64,000 nucleotides of DNA from Pseudomonadota bacterium (lineage in GTDB: Bacteria > Pseudomonadota > Gammaproteobacteria > Burkholderiales > Chitinibacteraceae), in contig JAGTRM010000020.1 in the NCBI GenBank assembly GCA_018261735.1, positions 1 to 64,000 of the forward strand, given 5' to 3'. The notes under the pieces were generated by a model that searched no databases, had not been told where the DNA came from, and was given only the letters and a program-made list of their open reading frames with translations. Position numbers and translations under genes: made by a program. Position 1 is the first letter of the stretch, and every line of letters starts with the position of its first letter. Positions 10,336 through 18,041 of the stretch are shown here, in pieces.

Positions 10336-11319
10336 TCAAAAAAGCAAAGAGAACCACTCACCCCACACCGACACATGCTTCAAAGCCCAAAGCAAGCCGC
10401 TGAGCGTGAAGAAAGACGCGGTCGTGGTGACCAGCAACGCCGGAGCGCTGAAATCTTCTCCGCCGTAGGTCTGGGCCAGGATCGGATAGATGCTCATCAT
10501 CGGCATGGCGGCGAGCAGCACGACGGCCATGCGCAGCGACGGATCCAGCGCCGGCAGGCCCAGCAGGGGCAGTGCGAACAGGGCGAGCAGCACGGCCAGC
10601 GGGTGGAACAACAGCTTGCCGGCCACGATCGGCGCCACGCGCGGCCCCATTCCCCGCATCGGCAGCCCGACCAGCGTGCCGCCAATCACGAACAGCGAAA
10701 GGGCGCTGCTGGCCGTTGCGAACAGGGTGACGCTGCGCGCCACAGGATCGGGCAGTTTCCCGTCCAGAACGGAGACCGTGAACCCGGCAAGCACGCCGAT
10801 GATCAAGGGGTTGGTGACGAGCCGTTTCAGCGCCGGGCCGATCTGACGCTGCCACGACCCCGCGTCGCCGCGCCCGCGTTCGGCCAGTGCCAGCAGCAGA
10901 GGCAGAATGACGATGTTTTCCACGATCATGTTAAGCGCCAGCGCCACGCCGGCAACGGGTGCCAGCGTCAGCAGCAGGATCGGGTAGCCGACAAAGCCGC
11001 TGTTCGGGCAGGTCATGCCCATCACGTAAACGATGCTGGTGGTCGGATTCAAACCGGCGAAGCGCCGGCACCAGCAATAGCCCAGGCCGACCACGGCCAG
11101 CGTGCCCGCCAGGTAGGCCAGCAGATAGCTGCCATTGAGAATCTCGCCGATCTGGCGCTGAGCCAGTGCGTTGAACAGCAAGGCAGGTAGCGCGAGGTTG
11201 ATCACGAACTTGCCGAACACGCGCATGTCCGCCTTGCTGAAGAGGCCAAAACGGGTTGCCAGGAAGCCGACCCCGATGGTGATGTAGATGGGACCGGTGA
11301 TCGCCAAAATATCAAGCAT
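10336..11319 (-). CDS. AEC family (auxin efflux carrier-like) permease
   Basis: A 327-residue integral membrane protein with about ten hydrophobic segments arranged in two halves, as in the AEC/malonate transporter family. The conserved segment GMTCPNSGFVGYPILL in the first half is characteristic (Asn-Ser-Gly-Phe-x-Gly-x-Pro). Characterised bacterial members carry malonate, malate or other small organic anions; the substrate here is unknown. The gene stands alone between the AKR gene and the repeat element, with no regulator next to it. Confidence 0.88.
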   Translation of the reverse strand: MLDILAITGPIYITIGVGFLATRFGLFSKADMRVFGKFVINLALPALLFNALAQRQIGEILNGSYLLAYLAGTLAVVGLGYCWCRRFAGLNPTTSIVYVMGMTCPNSGFVGYPILLLTLAPVAGVALALNMIVENIVILPLLLALAERGRGDAGSWQRQIGPALKRLVTNPLIIGVLAGFTVSVLDGKLPDPVARSVTLFATASSALSLFVIGGTLVGLPMRGMGPRVAPIVAGKLLFHPLAVLLALFALPLLGLPALDPSLRMAVVLLAAMPMMSIYPILAQTYGGEDFSAPALLVTTTASFFTLSGLLWALKHVSVWGEWFSLLF

Positions 11320-11396
11320 GGGCAGTCCTTGCGCAGCGCGGCAGGGCGGTGAGTATCTGGGGCATGGATTGTTGTGAGCCCTTCCTGTTTAGCTTA

Positions 11397-11543
11397 AGAG
11401 CCTATCTCAGTAGGCGAGCGAGCCAAAGCAGGTGGCAGGAGGGCGGAGCACAGGAACCGGAATGTACATGTGAGTACATGAGGATTCCGAGCACCGCCTG
11501 ACTGCCAGATGCGAAGGCGCAGCCGCCTAATGGGATAGGCTCT
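11397..11543. repeat. 147-bp MITE-like element with 20-bp terminal inverted repeats
   Basis: The ends 11397-11416 and 11524-11543 are inverted copies of each other, matching at 18 of 20 bases (core AGAGCCTATC). Inside, 11459-11490 folds into a nested hairpin (CGGAAT pairing with ATTCCG, and CATGT with ACATG). There is no coding capacity for a transposase, so it would need help in trans. The right end touches the yedF stop codon: TAG at 11542-11544 uses two bases of the element. No second copy was noticed in this window, and no clear target-site duplication is visible. Confidence 0.75.
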
Positions 11544-11892
11544 AAACCGTGATCACCTTGTCGGCCACGCCCTGCGCCTCGACTATCCGCAGCATGTTGC
11601 CGATCTCGCCCACTTCGACGCAATCCATCAAGCCGTAGTAGTCCAGGCAAGTGCGGCAGGCGATCAGCGGCACGCCGGTGGCGGCGAGTTCCCTCAATTC
11701 CGAAAGGCAGGGCGAGCCGGTGGCGACCAGCTTCACGCCGGCGGCATAGAACAGGATCGCCTGCGGGCGCTGGCCGAGTTCCAGCAGCGTGCGCAGGTAG
11801 TTGGTGGCGAGCTTGTAACGCAGCGCCTCGTCGGCGTGGCCCAGGCCATCGTGGTTGAAGACGATGGCGGTGCTGGCGAAATCGGTATTCAT
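11542..11892 (-). CDS. yedF: YedF/DsrE-like sulfurtransferase (selenium-associated)
   Basis: A DsrE/DsrF-like protein of about 116 residues starting MNTDFASTAIVFNHDGLG, with the conserved block LIACRTCLDYYGL near residue 80 whose cysteines could carry persulfide or selenide. DsrE-like domains next to selD are found in the YedF selenium-metabolism family, and here the gene follows selD by 10 bases on the same strand. GGGAG before the ATG at 11892 supports this start rather than the longer frame to 11922. The N-terminal TusA-like domain of full-length YedF is absent. The stop codon is formed at the edge of the repeat element. Confidence 0.8.
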   Translation of the reverse strand: MNTDFASTAIVFNHDGLGHADEALRYKLATNYLRTLLELGQRPQAILFYAAGVKLVATGSPCLSELRELAATGVPLIACRTCLDYYGLMDCVEVGEIGNMLRIVEAQGVADKVITV

Positions 11893-11902
11893 CCTGGCTC
11901 CC

Positions 11903-12946
11903 TTATTGCACGACGGAAACAATGGGCGCGCCGGTCTGCATCCGGCCGATCACGCTGGCAGCGGCAAAGCCTTGCGCGCGGAACAGCGCCAATACCTCGT
12001 CCACGCATTCCGGTGCAACGCTGGCGAGCAGCCCGCCGCTGGTCTGCGCATCGGCCATGATGCTGCGCTGCCAATCGGGTACGGATTCGGCAAAGGACAC
12101 ATCCGCGCCAAAGCTCGCCAGATTGCGCCCGATCGCGCCGGGGCCGATGCCTTGCTGGGCAAAACCGATGGCGGCAGGCAAGAGCGGCAGCTTGCCGGCT
12201 TCGATCGTCGCGCCCAGATTCGCACCGCGGCAGAGTTCGAGCAAGTGCCCGAGCAGGCCAAAGCCGGTGACATCGGTCAGCGCGTGCACGCCATCGAGAG
12301 CAGCCAGATCGGCGCCGACGGTGTTGAGCTGGGTGGTGGTGTCGATCAGCTGGCGGTAGCCCTCGGCGGCGAGCATGCCCTTTTTCATCGCGCTGCCCAG
12401 AATCCCCACGCCCAGCGGCTTGCCCAGGATCAGCACGTCGCCCGCTTGCGCGCTGCTGTTGCGCTTTACCTTGTCCGGATGCACCAGGCCGAGCGCCACC
12501 AGGCCATAGATCGGCTCCGGCGCGTCGATCGAATGGCCGCCGGCCAATGGAATCCCCGCTGCTGCGCAAACGCTTGCGCCGCCTTCCATGATTTTCTGGA
12601 TCGCTTCCAGCGGCAGCGTATTGATCGGCATGCCGACTATCGCCAGCGCCAGGATCGGCTTGCCGCCCATTGCGTAGATGTCGGAGATCGCGTTGGTGGC
12701 AGCGATGCGGCCGAAGTCGAACGGGTCGTCGACGATGGGCATGAAGAAATCGGTGGTCGCGACCAGCGCCTGTTCGTCGTTCAGGCGGTAGACCGCTGCA
12801 TCGTCGGCGGTTTCGGTGCCGACCAGCAGGTTGGGGAACAGCGCCGTCTGCGGCAGGGTCTTGAGCATGTCGGCCAGCATGGCCGGGGCGATCTTGCAGC
12901 CGCAGCCGCCGCCGTGGGAAAGCTGGGTCAGGCGAATGTTATCCAT
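11903..12946 (-). CDS. selD: Selenide, water dikinase (selenophosphate synthetase)
   Basis: A 347-residue SelD, which makes monoselenophosphate from selenide and ATP. The N-terminus reads LSHGGGCGCKIAP with Cys15 and Cys17; Cys17 is the active-site position, so this is the cysteine and not the selenocysteine form. Following motifs include DDAAVYRL and TTDFFMPIVDDPFDFG. The frame continues upstream to 13252, but ATG 12946 aligns with known SelD starts. It is divergent from selU with only 49 bases between, so the promoters overlap. It should supply selenophosphate to SelU. Confidence 0.96.
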   Translation of the reverse strand: MDNIRLTQLSHGGGCGCKIAPAMLADMLKTLPQTALFPNLLVGTETADDAAVYRLNDEQALVATTDFFMPIVDDPFDFGRIAATNAISDIYAMGGKPILALAIVGMPINTLPLEAIQKIMEGGASVCAAAGIPLAGGHSIDAPEPIYGLVALGLVHPDKVKRNSSAQAGDVLILGKPLGVGILGSAMKKGMLAAEGYRQLIDTTTQLNTVGADLAALDGVHALTDVTGFGLLGHLLELCRGANLGATIEAGKLPLLPAAIGFAQQGIGPGAIGRNLASFGADVSFAESVPDWQRSIMADAQTSGGLLASVAPECVDEVLALFRAQGFAAASVIGRMQTGAPIVSVVQ

Positions 12947-12995
12947 GGGGATGCCCTCGTTTACAATGCTGCCATTATCCGTTGTTTGGCGCCCC

Positions 12996-14054
12996 ATGAA
13001 AAACCAGCTTGCCTCCCTGGCCGAAATCGGCCGCTTCGACTGTATCATCGACGTGCGCACGCCGCTGGAATTCGCCGAGGACCATATCCCCGGCGCGATC
13101 AATGCCCCGGTGCTCACCAACGAAGAGCGCGTGCTGGTCGGCACCATGTACAAGCAGGTGTCGCCGTTCGAGGCCACCAAGTTCGGTGCAGCGCTGGTCG
13201 CCAAGAATATCGCGCACCACCTGCAAACGATTTTTGCCGACAAGCCGATCAACTGGAAGCCTTTGATCTACTGCTGGCGCGGCGGCAAGCGCTCCGGTTC
13301 GATGACGGCCTGGTTCAACCTGATCGGCTGGAAGGCGCGCCAGCTCGAAGGCGGCTACAAGGCCTACCGCCATCAGGTGCTGGAGCAACTGGAAAGCCTG
13401 CCCGGCCGCTTCGATTACCGCGTGCTGGCCGGGATGACCGGCAGTGGCAAGACGCGCCTGCTGCGCGCCCTGGCCCAATGCGGCGCTCAAGTGCTCGATC
13501 TGGAAAAGCTGGCGCGCCATCGCGGCTCCCTGCTGGGTGCGTTGCCGGGCGAAACGCAGCCCAGCCAGAAAGGCTTCGACAGCCAACTAATACTGGCGCT
13601 GGCGCAGCTCGATCCGGCGCGGCCGGTGTTCGTCGAGGCGGAAAGCAAGAAGATCGGCCAGGTTCAGTTGCCGGCAGCCATGATGCGGGCACTGGCAGGT
13701 GCCGACTGCATCCGCGTGGAGGCCGGTCTGGAAGACCGCGTGGATTTTCTTTGCGACGACTATGCCGCACTGTTTGCCGAACCGGCGGCATTCAAGGATC
13801 TGCTTGTCCGCTTGCTGGAATTGCACGGGCGGCAGACCATTGTCCGCTGGCACGGCTTGATCGATGCAGGGGCCAAGGCCGAATTGTTCCGCGAGCTGAT
13901 CGAACAACACTACGACCCGGCCTACCAGCGCAGCAGCCATGGCCTCTACCCCAAACTGCCGCAGGCGCTGCCGTTCGTCTTCCACCCCAATGCCGGCGAT
14001 CTGGCGGCCGAGGCGGGCAGGCTGCTGGCGCTGCTTGCGATGCAAAAGGACTGA
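12996..14054 (+). CDS. mnmH: tRNA 2-selenouridine synthase
   Basis: A 352-residue SelU/MnmH (formerly YbbB). An N-terminal rhodanese domain carries the catalytic Cys93 in LIYCWRGGKRSGS, and a C-terminal P-loop domain has AGMTGSGKTRLL near residue 145. The enzyme geranylates and then selenates 2-thiouridine at wobble position 34 of certain tRNAs using selenophosphate. The frame is open from 12816, but the ATG at 12996 begins the rhodanese domain correctly. The divergent selD/selU pairing shows that selenium in this strain is used at least for tRNA. Confidence 0.95.
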   Translation: MKNQLASLAEIGRFDCIIDVRTPLEFAEDHIPGAINAPVLTNEERVLVGTMYKQVSPFEATKFGAALVAKNIAHHLQTIFADKPINWKPLIYCWRGGKRSGSMTAWFNLIGWKARQLEGGYKAYRHQVLEQLESLPGRFDYRVLAGMTGSGKTRLLRALAQCGAQVLDLEKLARHRGSLLGALPGETQPSQKGFDSQLILALAQLDPARPVFVEAESKKIGQVQLPAAMMRALAGADCIRVEAGLEDRVDFLCDDYAALFAEPAAFKDLLVRLLELHGRQTIVRWHGLIDAGAKAELFRELIEQHYDPAYQRSSHGLYPKLPQALPFVFHPNAGDLAAEAGRLLALLAMQKD

Positions 14055-14140
14055 GTTCGACGCCTGGCGGGGCAGGCTCGAATAGTGGGCTGCAATGGTT
14101 TATAAAGGTTCTCTAGACCTTGCCGGAAGTCGGAGGCTGC

Positions 14141-16252
14141 ATGCAACGCCCTGTTTTCCCAAGAACGCCCTTGCTGGCGGGCGGTGACCGCGAGCAAAAA
14201 AGGGCGGAAATCCTCCGTTATTTCCATGCGACCTTTGACCGCTACGAGCAATTGTTCGAGGTGCTGACCGGCGACGAGGCGTATTTCAAGAAGCCCATTT
14301 CGCTCCGCCACCCGCTGATTTTCTACCTCGGCCATACCGCCACTTTTTTCATCAACAAGCTGCTGCTGGCCGGTCTGATCGACCAGCGTATCAATCCCGC
14401 GTTTGAATCGATGTTCGCCATCGGTGTCGATGAAATGAGCTGGGACGATCTGGGCGATGCCCGTTATGACTGGCCCAGCGTCACCGCGGTCAAGGCCTAT
14501 CGCCAGCTGGTGCGCACGACCGTCAACCAGCTGATCCGGACCCTGCCGTTGCAGCTGCCGATCGGCTGGGACCACCCGTGGTGGATCATCCTGATGGGCA
14601 TCGAGCATGAGCGCATCCACCTGGAAACCTCGTCGGTGCTGATTCGCCAGCACCAATTGCAGTACGTGGCGCCACACCCGGCTTGGGAGCCCTGTCGAGC
14701 CACCGGCAGGGCACCGGCGAACGAGCTGATCTCCGTTCCTGCGACTGAAGTGCACATCGGCAGAGACCTCAACAACCCGGTGGTTTACGGTTGGGACAAC
14801 GAATTTGGCCGGCACGCCGCCCACGTCGCGCCGTTTCAGGCCAGCCGCTATCTGGTCACCAATCAGGAATATCTGGCTTTCGTCGAGGCGGGTGGATATG
14901 CCGACGAAACGCTGTGGCAGGAAGAAGGCGCGGCCTGGAGAAAATTCACGCAAGCGGAATATCCGACTTTCTGGATCAAGGACGGCGCGCAGTGGCGCCT
15001 GCGCCTGATGCTGGAAGAAGTGCCGATGCCGTGGGATTGGCCGGTGGAAACGAATTATCACGAGGCCAAGGCGTTCTGCCAGTGGAAGGCGCGCGTGAGC
15101 GGCCAGCCGGTGCGCCTGCCGACCGAGGACGAGTGGCAAGCGCTCTGCCGATTTGCCGGCATGACCAGCCCTCTGGGTGAGGAGATCGTGCCCGCGAACA
15201 TCCAGCTCGATCACTACGCCTCGTCCTGCCCGGTCACCGAATTCGCGCACGGACCGTTCTTCGATGTGATCGGCAACGTTTGGCAGTGGACCGAAACGCC
15301 GACCTATCCGTTCGATGGCTTCCGCACGCATCCGATCTACGACGATTTCACCGTGCCCACCTTCGACGAGCGACACAACCTGATCAAGGGCGGTTCGTGG
15401 ATAGCCTGCGGCAACGAGGCCCTGACCGAATCGCGCTACGCCTTCCGCCGCCATTTCTTCCAGCATGCCGGGTTCCGCTACGTGGTCAGCGATGCGCCGG
15501 CCACCCTGCCAGCCTCGCGCTATGAAACGGACCAGCTGGTTTCCGAATATGCCGAATTTCACTACGGCGACGAGTATTTCGGCGTGCCCAACTTCCCGCG
15601 TGCGCTGGCCCAACTGGCCATCACCGCGATGGGCGACAAACCAGCGCGGAAGGCGCTGGATCTGGGCTGCGCCGCTGGCCGTGCTTGTTTCGAGCTGGCA
15701 CGCCACTTTGAACGGGTGACCGGCATCGATTTTTCCACCCATTTCATCCGTCTGGGCGTGCAACTGGCCGAGCAGGGCCGGCTGCGCTATACGCTGGTCG
15801 AGGAGGGTGAACTCGTTGCCTTCAAGGAGCGCAGCCTGGCCGAGCTCGGCCTCGACCGGTTCGCTCAAAAGGTCGAGTTCTTCCAGGGCGACGCCTGCAA
15901 TCTCAAACCGGTATTCAGCGGCTACGATCTGATCCTCGCCGCCAACCTGATCGACCGCCTGTACCGCCCGGCCAAGTTCCTCGAATCGGTGCACGAGCGG
16001 CTGAATCCCGGCGGCTTGCTGCTGATCGCCTCGCCCTACACCTGGTTACCTGAACACACCAAGCGCGAAGAATGGATCGGCGGCTTCAAGAAGGACGGCG
16101 AAAATTTCAGCACGCTCGACGGCCTGAAGGCGATCCTGGGCAAACGCTTCCGTCTGCTGGGCGAGCCGGTGGAAGTGCCCTTCGTGATTCGCGAAACCCG
16201 GCATAAATTCCAGCACACGCTGTCCGAAGTTACCGTGTGGGAACGTTTGTAA
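14141..16252 (+). CDS. ovoA: 5-histidylcysteine sulfoxide synthase, ovothiol pathway
   Basis: A protein of about 703 residues with three parts: a DinB-like iron-binding domain with His65 and the HX3HXE motif (His156, His160, Glu162), a central FGE-sulfatase-like domain (about 200-460), and a C-terminal SAM-dependent methyltransferase (LDLGCAAGRACFE near 505-520). This architecture is that of OvoA, which joins cysteine to histidine C5 with oxygen; the methyltransferase part later N-methylates the product. GGAGG four bases before ATG 14141 supports this start over an upstream TTG. No ovoB-type PLP lyase is adjacent. Confidence 0.9.
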   Translation: MQRPVFPRTPLLAGGDREQKRAEILRYFHATFDRYEQLFEVLTGDEAYFKKPISLRHPLIFYLGHTATFFINKLLLAGLIDQRINPAFESMFAIGVDEMSWDDLGDARYDWPSVTAVKAYRQLVRTTVNQLIRTLPLQLPIGWDHPWWIILMGIEHERIHLETSSVLIRQHQLQYVAPHPAWEPCRATGRAPANELISVPATEVHIGRDLNNPVVYGWDNEFGRHAAHVAPFQASRYLVTNQEYLAFVEAGGYADETLWQEEGAAWRKFTQAEYPTFWIKDGAQWRLRLMLEEVPMPWDWPVETNYHEAKAFCQWKARVSGQPVRLPTEDEWQALCRFAGMTSPLGEEIVPANIQLDHYASSCPVTEFAHGPFFDVIGNVWQWTETPTYPFDGFRTHPIYDDFTVPTFDERHNLIKGGSWIACGNEALTESRYAFRRHFFQHAGFRYVVSDAPATLPASRYETDQLVSEYAEFHYGDEYFGVPNFPRALAQLAITAMGDKPARKALDLGCAAGRACFELARHFERVTGIDFSTHFIRLGVQLAEQGRLRYTLVEEGELVAFKERSLAELGLDRFAQKVEFFQGDACNLKPVFSGYDLILAANLIDRLYRPAKFLESVHERLNPGGLLLIASPYTWLPEHTKREEWIGGFKKDGENFSTLDGLKAILGKRFRLLGEPVEVPFVIRETRHKFQHTLSEVTVWERL

Positions 16253-16254
16253 GC

Positions 16255-16282
16255 CCAGGAACTCAAAAGAAATAGTTCCTGG
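16255..16282 (+). terminator. Possible terminator hairpin after ovoA
   Basis: An 8-bp perfect stem, CCAGGAAC with GTTCCTGG, and a 12-base loop two bases past the ovoA stop. There is no U-tract, so termination here is uncertain. Confidence 0.35.
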
Positions 16283-16409
16283 ATTGGGCAGACGTGTCGA
16301 GGCTTGTTTTTCTGGCTGCTTTTAGCCGAAAACCTTGATGGTTCCCCAAGCTGACAGTCGGAATTTTCCCCTGCCGGTGTTAAACAAACCCTGAAAGCAG
16401 GAGGCTAAA

Positions 16410-16793
16410 ATGAAAAACACTCTCGGTTTCCAACAACTCAAAGTGGTCGCGCTGGCGGTGAATGATCTGGTGCGGGCCGAGCGGTTCTACCGCGATACGC
16501 TTGGACTGGCGCCGGCCTTTGAAGGTGAACGGCAGATGGGTTTCACGCTGGGTAATGTCACCATCATGCTCAAGCCGGTCACGGATGGCTGGTATGCCCG
16601 GCCCAGCGCTGAGCTCAATCCGCGTCTTACCTTCGCAGTCGAGAATGCGCTGCAAACGGAAACAGCGCTGATGGCGCGTGGCGTGACGATCAGCGACCCG
16701 GTGCGAGTGTATCCGCCGGACAATTTTCACATCGGCGCCTTTCTTGATAGCGAAGGCAACAAGCTCTGGTTCTGCTCGGCAATCGCCAAATAG
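16410..16793 (+). CDS. VOC family (glyoxalase/bleomycin-resistance fold) protein
   Basis: A 127-residue protein with the repeated beta-alpha-beta-beta-beta layout of the vicinal oxygen chelate family. It opens with QLKVVALAVNDLVRAERFYRDTLGL and ends with GAFLDSEGNKLWFCSAI, both common in small uncharacterised glyoxalase-like proteins. Such proteins bind metals and act on diverse substrates or sequester drugs, so no specific reaction is assigned. A strong RBS (AGGAGG) precedes the ATG, and a terminator follows, so the gene is probably a single unit. Confidence 0.88.
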   Translation: MKNTLGFQQLKVVALAVNDLVRAERFYRDTLGLAPAFEGERQMGFTLGNVTIMLKPVTDGWYARPSAELNPRLTFAVENALQTETALMARGVTISDPVRVYPPDNFHIGAFLDSEGNKLWFCSAIAK

Positions 16794-16818
16794 CGCTGCG
16801 AGTGGTTCTGCATGAAGC

Positions 16819-16855
16819 AAAAAGGCCGGCGAAACAACGCTGGCCTTTTGTTTTA
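16819..16855. terminator. Bidirectional terminator between the VOC gene and a convergent small gene
   Basis: The stem AAAGGCCGGCG/CGCTGGCCTTT is flanked by an A-run on the left and TTTTGTTTT on the right, so it can stop transcripts from both sides. It lies 25 bases past the VOC gene and 4 bases from the end of the convergent small membrane gene. Confidence 0.8.
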
Positions 16856-16858
16856 TGT

Positions 16859-17128
16859 TCAATGGACTGTAACGATCGTGCGTGCGATACCAATCAGCCC
16901 AACCAAGATCCAGAATGCGTTGAGCAGGGTATAGGCCGAGTCTTTTTTCAATGCCGAGCACCAGGTCAGCATCACGGCATCAATCGTGTTAACAACCCAG
17001 ACCAACATGAAGGGGCTTTCTGCCCCCATCCAGCTCACCAAGGTAAAACTGAAAATCCGCATCAGAACCCCTGTCATCTCGATGTACTTGAGATTGGCCC
17101 AGACAAAGGTATTGGTCCACTTGATCAA
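16859..17128 (-). CDS. Small unrecognised membrane protein (TTG start)
   Basis: An 89-residue protein starting with TTG at 17128 (MIKWTNTFVWANLKYIEMTG). AAGGAG lies six bases upstream of the TTG and a credible promoter lies before it, so this start is preferred over a longer frame with atypical residues. Two hydrophobic segments are visible, about residues 37-56 and 68-85, the second near the C-terminus. I do not recognise the family. It sits between two terminators and is therefore an independent transcription unit. Confidence 0.7.
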   Translation of the reverse strand: MIKWTNTFVWANLKYIEMTGVLMRIFSFTLVSWMGAESPFMLVWVVNTIDAVMLTWCSALKKDSAYTLLNAFWILVGLIGIARTIVTVH

Positions 17129-17163
17129 AAGAAACTCCTTGGGTGCAGCATTCAAAGCACTGG

Positions 17164-17193
17164 AATATATAACGCTGCGCCCGCCGCTGTGAA
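17164..17193 (-). promoter_or_regulatory. Predicted sigma-70 promoter of the small membrane protein
   Basis: On the minus strand, TTCACA (17188-17193) is followed after 18 bases by TATATT (17164-17169), 35 bases before the TTG start codon. Both hexamers are close to consensus, and they lie between the upstream gene's terminator and the small gene's RBS. Confidence 0.5.
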
Positions 17194-17214
17194 ATCCTGC
17201 ACACGTCGGTTGAT

Positions 17215-17243
17215 AAAAAAGGGGAGCCCGCAACGGGCTCCCC
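17215..17243 (-). terminator. Strong rho-independent terminator of the RpiB/LacAB-type gene
   Basis: A perfect 10-bp GC-rich stem (GGGGAGCCCG 17221-17230 with CGGGCTCCCC 17234-17243) and a 3-base loop, followed on the minus strand by six T residues. It ends the transcript of the sugar-phosphate isomerase gene about 155 bases after its stop codon. Confidence 0.88.
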
Positions 17244-17399
17244 AGATTGATGGCTTGCAACGCAAGGTTTCCCCTCAGGGAGGGGACGGAAGGGGTGGGA
17301 ATAAATCCAGAAGGCTGCCGAACCACCAATTAAGCCAAATAGCCACGGCTTTGCCGGGGCTTAAAACCTCAGGCCGACCACTTTGTTAGCAGCCTGAAA

Positions 17400-18041
17400 T
17401 CAGGCGGCCAGGACCGATTTCAGGTAGGCAGCGATTTCGGCATCCTGGCAGTTCGCGAAGAACAGTTCCTGGAATTTCTCGCCGCTGATCGCATCCTTGA
17501 GGAACTGCTGGTCGATGTTCTTGAGGATGGTGAGCATGTCGGTGTGGGTAACCTTCTTCACCTGGCTGAGGATGCCGCGGTTGCGCTTCATGATCTCGGC
17601 GCGCTCACGCGGATAGCCCAGACCGCGCTCGCCTTCGAACAGGTTCTTGTAGACATACTGCAGATTCAGATCCGCGCCCCAACCGAAGCCTTTGGCGTAG
17701 GGCATGGAAATCGCATTGCCATCGTTGATCTGGCCGAACATGTAGGCATCCGACGGATCGATTACCAGCCCGCACTGCACGTTCGGGAAGGAATTCGCAG
17801 CCAGCATGGCGCCCACGCCGGTGCCGCAGCCGGTGATGACGAAATCAGCCGCCTTGGTGTTGAGCAGAATCGCGGTCAACAGGCCGGCTTGCACATAGGT
17901 GAGCTGCGCCTTGTCGTCGGCACTGTACATGCCGTAGTTGAAAACGGTGTGGCCCATCGGCTCGACCACGCTCTTCAGCGTCTTGCTGATGATTTCGTTC
18001 TTGGCGGCCTGGCTGTTTTCGTTGATCAGAGCAATCTTCAT
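17400..18041 (-). CDS. RpiB/LacA/LacB family sugar-phosphate isomerase
   Basis: A 213-residue protein beginning MKIALINENSQAAKNEII. It contains the family signature VITGCGTGVGAMLAANSFPNV near residue 70, which corresponds to the active-site cysteine region of RpiB. Length and C-terminal extension match the larger subgroup annotated as RpiB/LacA/LacB-family rather than the 150-residue ribose-5-phosphate isomerase B. It should interconvert aldose and ketose phosphates, substrate unknown. It is not part of an obvious sugar operon. AGAGGG precedes the ATG. Confidence 0.88.
   Translation of the reverse strand: MKIALINENSQAAKNEIISKTLKSVVEPMGHTVFNYGMYSADDKAQLTYVQAGLLTAILLNTKAADFVITGCGTGVGAMLAANSFPNVQCGLVIDPSDAYMFGQINDGNAISMPYAKGFGWGADLNLQYVYKNLFEGERGLGYPRERAEIMKRNRGILSQVKKVTHTDMLTILKNIDQQFLKDAISGEKFQELFFANCQDAEIAAYLKSVLAA

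Noticed and set aside
12890-12946. Selenocysteine (UGA) in SelD
   Set aside because: The active-site codon is a normal cysteine codon, and no SECIS-like hairpin was sought or needed; the frame is uninterrupted.
11855-14116. 753-codon plus-strand open frame across selD and selU
   Set aside because: Antisense to selD and out of frame with selU, with no family resemblance.
13946-15994. 682-codon minus-strand open frame
   Set aside because: Antisense to ovoA, whose domains and motifs are clear on the plus strand.
16802-17389. 195-codon plus-strand open frame
   Set aside because: Runs through three terminators and opposite the small membrane gene; no RBS or domain.
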